Below, one piece after another: positions 1 to 5,493 of a DNA stretch of 8,008 nt. Made by a program: the position numbers and the translations under genes. The notes beneath the pieces were generated by a model. It made no database searches. It worked only from the letters and a program-made list of their open reading frames with translations, and was not told the DNA's origin. The DNA is from Deltaproteobacteria bacterium (GTDB lineage: Bacteria > Myxococcota > B64-G9). Numbering within the stretch: position 1 is the first letter of the stretch; each line of letters opens with the position of its first letter. The stretch lies in contig JAUVAM010000136.1 of NCBI GenBank assembly GCA_030591745.1, forward strand, positions 1 to 8,008, given 5' to 3'.

Positions 1-219
1 GCGGTCGCGGTGGTGCTGAAAAGGCCCGAGCCTGTACCCCAGCCCGATCCGCTTAATCCCGCTAAGATTGAGGAGGGGGACAAGACTGAATGGTACGCCA
101 CCTGGTGGTTTTGGACCGCGGTGGGCGTGGTGGTGGCCGGGGCGACCGCCGGGGCGGTGGTTGCAGGCACAAGTGGCGCAAGTGAAAATCCCCTCCATTG
201 GGAAGTGCAGGTGAACTGA
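1..219 (+). CDS. Membrane protein with C-terminal transmembrane helix, 3' end only (possibly PEGA/TPR-type)
   Basis: The reading frame is open from the first base of the window and ends in TGA at 217-219, so this is the last 72 residues of a longer protein. What is visible is a Pro-rich linker (visible residues 9-20, 'PEPVPQPDPLNP'), an acidic stretch, then a Trp-rich junction 'WYATWWFW' (31-38) leading into a Gly/Ala/Val-rich hydrophobic helix (about 35-56) and a short polar tail ending 'WEVQVN'. This layout, with a Pro-rich linker, aromatic belt and single C-terminal helix, resembles the ends of PEGA-domain or tetratricopeptide-type membrane proteins of Myxococcota. No PEGA or TPR motif lies inside the window, so that assignment is inference. 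A GTG codon at 10 could serve as a start for a 69-residue protein, but no ribosome site can be judged and the frame continues past the edge. Its stop overlaps the next gene's ATG, which suggests co-transcription with the lipoprotein. Confidence 0.6.
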   Translation, partial: AVAVVLKRPEPVPQPDPLNPAKIEEGDKTEWYATWWFWTAVGVVVAGATAGAVVAGTSGASENPLHWEVQVN

Positions 220-3200
220 TGGAAAAAGCTCAGAGAATATGGCCTTTGTTGGGCATCCTCTTTCTGCTCGGTTGTTCGGTTGACGGTTTTTCCGTGCAGG
301 TCGTTTTTCCCGACGCGGCCTCGAAGGAGCAGACCCACGAAGTGCGCGTGATGGTGGTGAATCCCGACGCGGATGCCGCTTGCGGGGTGTTTCTGGATTT
401 GAGCGTCGAGCCCGGTGATGAGGGTTTTCCCATCGAAGCTGAATTGACCATTCCCATGGATGGCCAGGAGGCCAGCGGTTCCTTGGATCTGTTGAGCGAA
501 GGCGCCAAGCTTTTTGTTGCTTTTGCTTTGGATGCGAGTGGCGGAATCCTGTTGGTGGGCTGTGTGCCGGTGAACGTGGGTGATTCGGCCAACGAGGTGA
601 CCATCTCACTGCAAGAACCGACGGCGGCCGCATGTCAGGGGGATGACGACTGCGCGGACGACGGACTGTGGTGCAACGGAGAGGAAGTCTGCGACAACGG
701 AACCTGTGCGCATGCCGGAGTCAATTGTGCTGACGACGTTTCTTGTACGGATGACGGCTGTGACGAGGAAGCCGACGCCTGCACCCACGAGCCCAACCAC
801 GGTCTCTGCGCCGACGACGACGCTTGCGACGGTGCCGAGATTTGCGACAGCGTGACAGGCTGCCAGGAGGGGACGGCCCTGGTATGCGATGACAACGACG
901 TTTGCAACGGTGTCGAGACCTGCGACAGCGTGGAAGGCTGCCAGGCTGGGACGGCCCTGGTTTGCGATGACGGCGACGCTTGCAACGGTGCCGAGACCTG
1001 CGACAGCGTAGAAGGCTGCCGGGAGGGGACGGCCCTGGTCTGCGATGACGATGACCTTTGCAACGGTGCCGAGACTTGCGACAGCGTGAATGGCTGTCAG
1101 GCTGGGACGGCCCTGGTCTGCGACGACAATGACGTTTGCAACGGTGCCGAGACCTGCGACAGCGTGAGTGGCTGCCAGGAGGGGACGGCGCTGGTCTGCG
1201 ACGACAACAACGATTGTAACGGCACCGAGACCTGCGACAGCGCGAGCGGCTGTGTGGGGACAGGAACCCCATTGGAATGCGATGACGGGACCTTCTGCAA
1301 CGGCGCTGAGATTTGTGATCCCGTTAACGGTTGCGGCGATGGGCCGGACCCCCTTTGCGATGACGGCATTCCTTGTACGATCGACAGTTGCGATGCCGGC
1401 TCCGACGAATGTCTTCACGAGAACAACCTGGACGGTTGTCCTGTTTTTCACATCGGCCCCAGTCAGGCCAGATGCCCCCACGATGATGCGGGGGCGCTCA
1501 CCACCGCTTGCACCCACTCAGGGACTTTCGGCTTGCAGGAAGCAGCCATGGATGCGCCGGCGGGGGGTGCCGTGTTTTATCTGTACGACGACAACGGCAA
1601 CGAAGCATTTTTTGACAGCGAGGCTTTTATTCCCGGCGAGAGTTTTGTGGGTGCCGCGCCCGGTATCCCGCCGGAGCGGGTTGTGCTGATCGGTCAATCG
1701 TTGGTTTTAACTGGGGACGGAGTACACTTGGCCGGTTTTGATATGTTGATTCGAGCGGGTGCGGGTGAGGGTATCAATACGGCGCCTACCGGCGGCCATC
1801 TGATCGAGAATCTTCGAATGGTGGCCGCGGACCAGGAGGTGACGGGTTCCAACAGCACCACCGCGCCCGTGGAGGTCGGCCCGGATACGGTCGTGCGCAA
1901 CTGTCTTTTCTCCGGTTACTGGGGTACGTATTTGGATCTGGAGCAAGCCCATCGCAGCCAAATCATGCACAACACATTTGTCTTTTTTCAGGTCATCCAA
2001 AGTGACATGAACATTTCGGGGGTCGAGGACTTGGTTTTTTCCAACAACGTGGTGCTGTCTTTGTCCAGGACAGAACCCGAGCTGGTCGTGGGGGATTCGG
2101 CGACATCAGAGCTCATCATGCAGGGCAACTTGCTGGAGGGATTCGCAGGCATATCCACAGGCTTGAATCCCACGATGACAAACACCCTGATCGCAGACAA
2201 CCTGCAGGCCCAAGCCCAGTTGGTGACGCCCATCCATCCTGTTTTCCTCGCGGACGCCGATTCTATCCCAAACGACATGCTGCCAGGCGAGGGAGTGAGT
2301 CTGGATGGTGTGGATCTGGCGGAAGCTTCAGAGCTGCTGCCAGGGGCCTACCAGATTCGCTCGGACGAGACCGGGCCGCGCAAGTCCGTGGTGAGGCTGG
2401 GTGAGGACGACTGCGGCGGCCAGCCCTGCGATGTGCTGCAGAGTGAAGACGACGAGCTACAAAAGGCTGTCTGGGCCAGTTGGCCCGGTGGCACCATCGA
2501 GATTTATCCCTCCTTGTATACTTACTCAGGCTTCGCGATCATCCCCATGTCTCTGACCATCATCGGCATGGGCGATCAGCCTTGGGATATCCTTTTGACC
2601 AACAGGCCTGAAGATCCCTTGCTGAGTTTTTTGAATGTTTGGGACAGGCATGATGCCATGCTGATTGTCTTAATGAACATCGAGGGCGGGGTTCGCGTGG
2701 AGAACCTGAGCATCTTCCTCGACTCCACTCAGCCCGGTGACAACAGCGCCATCTTCGCCGAAAAGACGATGGGTGGAACGGATTGGCACGAGCTTCGACG
2801 ATTGCAGATTGGGGGCGCGGGTGCCCAGAATGGACTCTACCAGGCGCTTTATCTGGGCGACCATGTCCTGGTCCAGGACGTCTTGATCAACGGATCCTAC
2901 CATCAGTGCATTGAGTTCGGGCCTACTTCCAGCGCGAGTTATCCGACGCCGCCGACCACCTGTCACGTGGTCAACTTGACCTGTCGTCTGGCGGGGAGCG
3001 GTTCTTTGGAACCCTGGGCCGCTTTTGGGGTGGCAAGCGTCATCGATACCTTGTTTGTCAATCTGGTACTGGAGTCAGTAACGGAAGTGCCCTTGTTCAT
3101 GGCCCAGCGCAGGTCTTCGGGTGACACGGGTATCGTCGCCCTGGATCCGCCCACATCTTTCGAGGTCCAAGCATTAACCATGCGCGGTTTTAGTCCTCTA

Positions 3201-3440
3201 TCCGACGGCTTTACTGACGCTGAAGGAACCTACTTGATTAGCGATTTAGAAACCCTGCAGTCGGCGGATCCACTTTTTGTGAGTCCTTCGGACAGTCATC
3301 TGGCCGAAGGCTGTTCCGCCATCGACAGCGGTGTGGACCCGGCCAGCGTGGATTCAAGCTTGTCCGTCGGGATTTCTTTGGACGGACTGCCCCGGGCTGC
3401 AGGCGACATCGATCGCGGTGCCTTTGAGCAAAGCCCATAA
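219..3440 (+). CDS. Large surface lipoprotein: Cys/Asp-rich tandem repeats plus two parallel beta-helix domains
   Basis: This 1073-residue protein is predicted to be exported and lipidated. Residues 1-18 form a hydrophobic signal peptide ending in lipobox L-L-G-C with Cys19. Ser at +2 would favour the outer membrane by the E. coli rule. Residues 20-135 look like a beta-rich domain. Residues 139-407 are Cys/Asp-rich and contain seven 26-27-residue repeats (197-379). Two pectate-lyase-like beta-helix segments follow. Each opens with a similar 'LQxA....PxGG' motif, at residues 439 and 747, and each contains N-rich turns such as 'MHNTFVFF' and 'FSNNVV'. The C-terminus carries 'SAIDSG' (1033-1038) and '[16 protein letters not shown]' (1055-1070), as in choice-of-anchor Q proteins. 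I chose ATG 219 because it precedes the signal peptide directly, overlaps the upstream stop (TGATG) and has AGGTGA just upstream. An in-frame TTG at 198 would add seven residues that spoil the signal peptide. The ligand and function are unknown. Carbohydrate binding, adhesion or Ca2+ binding are guesses. No catalytic residues are evident. Confidence 0.88.
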   Translation: MEKAQRIWPLLGILFLLGCSVDGFSVQVVFPDAASKEQTHEVRVMVVNPDADAACGVFLDLSVEPGDEGFPIEAELTIPMDGQEASGSLDLLSEGAKLFVAFALDASGGILLVGCVPVNVGDSANEVTISLQEPTAAACQGDDDCADDGLWCNGEEVCDNGTCAHAGVNCADDVSCTDDGCDEEADACTHEPNHGLCADDDACDGAEICDSVTGCQEGTALVCDDNDVCNGVETCDSVEGCQAGTALVCDDGDACNGAETCDSVEGCREGTALVCDDDDLCNGAETCDSVNGCQAGTALVCDDNDVCNGAETCDSVSGCQEGTALVCDDNNDCNGTETCDSASGCVGTGTPLECDDGTFCNGAEICDPVNGCGDGPDPLCDDGIPCTIDSCDAGSDECLHENNLDGCPVFHIGPSQARCPHDDAGALTTACTHSGTFGLQEAAMDAPAGGAVFYLYDDNGNEAFFDSEAFIPGESFVGAAPGIPPERVVLIGQSLVLTGDGVHLAGFDMLIRAGAGEGINTAPTGGHLIENLRMVAADQEVTGSNSTTAPVEVGPDTVVRNCLFSGYWGTYLDLEQAHRSQIMHNTFVFFQVIQSDMNISGVEDLVFSNNVVLSLSRTEPELVVGDSATSELIMQGNLLEGFAGISTGLNPTMTNTLIADNLQAQAQLVTPIHPVFLADADSIPNDMLPGEGVSLDGVDLAEASELLPGAYQIRSDETGPRKSVVRLGEDDCGGQPCDVLQSEDDELQKAVWASWPGGTIEIYPSLYTYSGFAIIPMSLTIIGMGDQPWDILLTNRPEDPLLSFLNVWDRHDAMLIVLMNIEGGVRVENLSIFLDSTQPGDNSAIFAEKTMGGTDWHELRRLQIGGAGAQNGLYQALYLGDHVLVQDVLINGSYHQCIEFGPTSSASYPTPPTTCHVVNLTCRLAGSGSLEPWAAFGVASVIDTLFVNLVLESVTEVPLFMAQRRSSGDTGIVALDPPTSFEVQALTMRGFSPLSDGFTDAEGTYLISDLETLQSADPLFVSPSDSHLAEGCSAIDSGVDPASVDSSLSVGISLDGLPRAAGDIDRGAFEQSP
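807..1355 (+). repeat. Seven tandem 78-81-bp units encoding 4-Cys, Asp-rich modules
   Basis: Units begin at the first Cys codon at 807, 885, 963, 1041, 1119, 1197 and 1278. The spacing is exactly 78 bp except for the sixth unit, which is 81 bp (one extra codon). Each unit encodes C-x5-C-x5-C-x5-C-x7 with the core 'CNGxETCDS' and usually ends in 'GTALV'. Asp fills most positions after the first Cys. Units two to five are nearly identical in DNA, differing mainly at third positions and in a few codons. The first, sixth and seventh are more diverged, and a degenerate eighth follows at 1356-1439. More divergent Cys/Asp-rich sequence precedes the array from 633. The regular Cys spacing suggests stacked small disulfide-bonded modules, possibly Ca2+-binding, outside the cytoplasm (inference). 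Similar 'CNGxExC' repeats are known from large secreted proteins of Myxococcota. Confidence 0.95.
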
Positions 3441-3494
3441 AAAGACAAGAATTGGTCTGAAATTACACATCTTTTTTGGATATTTTCAAACCAA

Positions 3495-3508
3495 ACGAGA
3501 CCACTCGT
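3495..3508. promoter_or_regulatory. Short inverted repeat next to the pilin promoter
   Basis: The arms ACGAG (3495-3499) and CTCGT (3504-3508) are separated by four bases, and the right arm touches the proposed -10 element. It could be a small operator half-site pair. It could equally be chance, since a 5-bp stem is weak and no T-tract follows it as a terminator would need. Confidence 0.2.
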
Positions 3509-3516
3509 GTTATACT
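3508..3516 (+). promoter_or_regulatory. Possible extended -10 sigma-70 promoter for the pilin gene
   Basis: TGTTATACT matches the extended -10 form TGnTATAaT with one mismatch. It sits about 30 bp before the pilin start, in an A+T-rich gap of a G+C-rich region. No good -35 box exists at 16-18 bp spacing. TTTTCA (3483-3488) is too far away at 22 bp. An extended -10 can compensate for a weak -35, so this is a plausible call rather than a firm one. A sigma-54 site of the kind that drives pilA in several proteobacteria was looked for and not found. Confidence 0.4.
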
Positions 3517-3530
3517 ACTCTGGCGAGGGA

Positions 3531-3536
3531 AGGAGG
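3531..3536 (+). promoter_or_regulatory. Strong ribosome binding site that fixes the pilin start
   Basis: A perfect AGGAGG lies 10 bases before ATG 3547. This start gives a short prepilin leader of normal length. The reading frame itself is open much further upstream, inside the lipoprotein gene (from 3331), so this site is what decides the true start. Confidence 0.75.
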
Positions 3537-3546
3537 CTTCAAAGAC

Positions 3547-4143
3547 ATGTTGAAAATCAGACAAAAACTCTCCGCCAGGGGGTTTACGCTCATTGAACTC
3601 ATGGTCGTGGTGGCCATCATCGGCATTTTGGCGGCCGTGGCGATTCCAGCCTTCATTGACTATATTCGCAAGAGTAAGGCCACTGAAGTGAACGAGCAAC
3701 TGGATCGTTGTTACAAGGGCGCGGTCGACTACTATGACAAGCCCCATGGGAATTCCAGCGGCACGACCCTCTCTGCCGTCGCGCCGCCCAATATGGCCCA
3801 ACCCGCGTGCCCCGCTGGTGATGGCAATGGCATGGGGGGGTTCGCCGATCTCACGGGTGAGTCCAACTTTCTCGACCCGGCTATTTTCCTTACCGGAGGA
3901 ACAGCCGAGGTCATGCGCGCCTTGAAGTGGGTCATCACCGAGGCCAGCTACGCATGTTATCAATTTGATTCGGATCAGCCTTTGGCCGCCCTGGCTGTTG
4001 GTGAGGTGTTTCGTTGCTCGGCCTGGACCGACATCGATGACGATGACATTTTGAGTGGCTGGCGCAAGACCGGAACCATGACCGTCACCACCGGATTCCA
4101 GGGTGGGCATGTCTGGCATGACAACACGACCGACGATTGGTGA
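3547..4143 (+). CDS. Type IV pilin / pseudopilin family protein
   Basis: This 198-residue prepilin-like protein has a class III signal. A 12-residue basic leader ends in Gly12, followed by '[18 protein letters not shown]', with Phe at +1 and Glu at +5 of the mature 186-residue protein. A prepilin peptidase (PilD type) would cut and N-methylate it. The hydrophobic N-terminal helix (about 13-40) holds it in the inner membrane before assembly. The globular part has four Cys (55, 88, 137, 157). The last two flank a segment like the disulfide-bonded D-region of pilins. An Asp cluster 'DIDDDD' (162-167) recalls the 'DxDGDG' stretch of myxobacterial pilin-like proteins. No pilus assembly genes are nearby, so it could be a major pilin, a minor pilin or a type II secretion pseudopilin. 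It has its own ribosome site and probably its own promoter 106 bp after the lipoprotein gene. Its stop lies 3 bp from the converging TolC-family gene. Confidence 0.9.
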   Translation: MLKIRQKLSARGFTLIELMVVVAIIGILAAVAIPAFIDYIRKSKATEVNEQLDRCYKGAVDYYDKPHGNSSGTTLSAVAPPNMAQPACPAGDGNGMGGFADLTGESNFLDPAIFLTGGTAEVMRALKWVITEASYACYQFDSDQPLAALAVGEVFRCSAWTDIDDDDILSGWRKTGTMTVTTGFQGGHVWHDNTTDDW

Positions 4144-4146
4144 GTT

Positions 4147-5493
4147 TTAATGGGAATGTTTTGTCAGACGTCGAAGGTCTTCCCCGGCCAACCTGAGCCA
4201 CTCTAAGAGTTTCAGTTGATTCTCCAACACCTTGGATGCGAGTCCGATTTCACTGGTTCGCCAGTTGCGTCTGGCATCGGTCACTTCCAGGCTTGAGCCC
4301 GTGCCGTTGATATAGGCGGATTCGACAAGTTCCAGGGCCTCGCGCGTCAAGGCTACTTTCTCCTTCGCCACTTTACGCTGAGCCACGGTTTGTGCATGAC
4401 TCCTTTGCGCCTGACGCAACTGCAGGAGGGCTTCTCGCTCTGCGTCATCCAAGCGAATCCGGGCCTGGCGCAATGTTGCGCGACTTTGATCCAGGTCGGC
4501 GTAGCGGGTGTGATCATAGAGGGGAAGGTTCAGCGAAAGGCCGATGAACCAGCGAGAGCGGTCGACCGAGCCGAAGGAGGAGGGCTCGGTGAACTGGTAG
4601 CTCAGTTGCCAATTGGCGTTCAGGCTGGGCAGGAAGCCGAGCCAAACCTGGGTGAGTTGTTCGTCCGCCATGCGCACGGCCAAGCGACTCAGCAAGAGGT
4701 CCTCTCGTTGACTCAGGGCTTTGTTTTCCCATTCCGCTTCGTTCCAGCTTGGTTCTTCCAAAGGGAGCGCTTCTTCCGGGATGGGCAATGTGTTTCCGTC
4801 ACGGGAACCCAGCAGGCTGCCCAAGGCATCCCGAGCTTTGTCGTAGGCCGTGCTGGCTGCTTGAGCCTGATCTTCGGCGTCTAAGAGTTCGGTGCGGGCT
4901 CGAATGACATCGAGGCGTTTGCCCGTGCCGGAGCGATGCCGGAGGTCGGCCACCGTCAGATGACGTTTGGCGCGGTCGATCTGTTCGCTTTGGATATCCA
5001 TCAAGCGCTTGGAGGCCAGGGCCAGATAGAAGGTCTGAGCCACGGCCAGGAGAATGGCTTGCCGGCTGTTTTTTAGACTCAGCTCGGCCTGTCCACGGCC
5101 CAGATCACCCAGGCGTACCCCCCACCAGGCTTGAGGCTGGATCAAAGGAGCGCTGACACTTATATCGCCGGAGAGATCCTGCTGGTTTTTGATGGTGATG
5201 TCGCGGAATCCGTCAGGACTGGAAGGGTCGGCCATCTGGGTGGTGGCGGCGTGGTCCCAGATCGTATAGCCAAGACCCGCGGAGGCGACGGGCAGCAAGC
5301 TGGCCCAGGCCTTCTTGTAGCTGGCCTCCGCCTTGGCCAGGTCTTCCGTGGCCGCCTGAAGGCTCAGGTTGCGTTGTTCGGCCAAGCTCATGGCCTCGGC
5401 CAGGGTGATTTTTTTTGGAAGCTTGCCGTCCCCGGCCCGGGCAGGCCCGAGGCCAAGGAGCAAAGCCAGCATCATGATGGTGAAGGCTTTCAT
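4147..5493 (-). CDS. TolC-family outer-membrane efflux channel
   Basis: This 448-residue protein is the expected length for an outer-membrane factor, the trimeric channel that carries substrates from an RND pump across the periplasm and outer membrane. Residues 1-20 are a Sec signal peptide (hydrophobic core, likely cut after 'ARA'). There is no lipobox Cys, so it is TolC-like rather than OprM-like. The usual two-fold repeat is visible. The first half runs from 'LAEAMSLAEQRN' (31-42) through 'SLLPVASAGLGY' and 'SAPLIQPQAWWGVR' to 'GTGKRLDVIRARTELLDAE' (189-207). The second repeats this pattern as 'LGFLPSLNANW', 'IGLSLNLPLYD' and 'NGTGSSLEVTDARRNW' (397-412). Long Ala/Gln/Leu-rich coiled-coil helices lie between. 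Its ATG overlaps the stop of the RND gene by four bases (ATGA), which implies translational coupling and one operon. The substrate cannot be told from sequence. Confidence 0.93.
   Translation of the reverse strand: MKAFTIMMLALLLGLGPARAGDGKLPKKITLAEAMSLAEQRNLSLQAATEDLAKAEASYKKAWASLLPVASAGLGYTIWDHAATTQMADPSSPDGFRDITIKNQQDLSGDISVSAPLIQPQAWWGVRLGDLGRGQAELSLKNSRQAILLAVAQTFYLALASKRLMDIQSEQIDRAKRHLTVADLRHRSGTGKRLDVIRARTELLDAEDQAQAASTAYDKARDALGSLLGSRDGNTLPIPEEALPLEEPSWNEAEWENKALSQREDLLLSRLAVRMADEQLTQVWLGFLPSLNANWQLSYQFTEPSSFGSVDRSRWFIGLSLNLPLYDHTRYADLDQSRATLRQARIRLDDAEREALLQLRQAQRSHAQTVAQRKVAKEKVALTREALELVESAYINGTGSSLEVTDARRNWRTSEIGLASKVLENQLKLLEWLRLAGEDLRRLTKHSH

Noticed and set aside
198..218. TTG start for the lipoprotein at 198
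   Set aside because: It adds seven residues, including an acidic one, before the basic start of the signal peptide. ATG 219 fits the signal and overlaps the upstream stop.
633..1439. CRISPR-like array, suggested by regular repeats
   Set aside because: The repeats are contiguous 78-bp coding units with no unique spacers, in frame within a secreted protein.
606..1517. Long open frames on the - strand across the repeat array (606-1517, 635-1063, 721-1272, 1097-1369)
   Set aside because: They arise because the 78-bp repeat is a multiple of three, so any frame without a stop in one unit stays open through the array. The translations are low-complexity (Ser/Gln, Arg/Ser or Val/Ala rich), with no start signals and no family features.
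3521..3537. Sigma-54 promoter suggested by TGGCGAGGG before the pilin gene
   Set aside because: The required GC element at the fixed 10-bp spacing is missing, and the stretch overlaps the ribosome binding site.
3331..3546. Longer start for the pilin gene inside the lipoprotein gene
   Set aside because: It would bury the prepilin leader 72 residues deep, where it could not be processed. AGGAGG before 3547 gives the correct short leader.
3463..4119. 218-codon - strand frame opposite the pilin gene
   Set aside because: The + strand has a strong ribosome site and a complete prepilin motif. The antisense product shows no recognisable feature.
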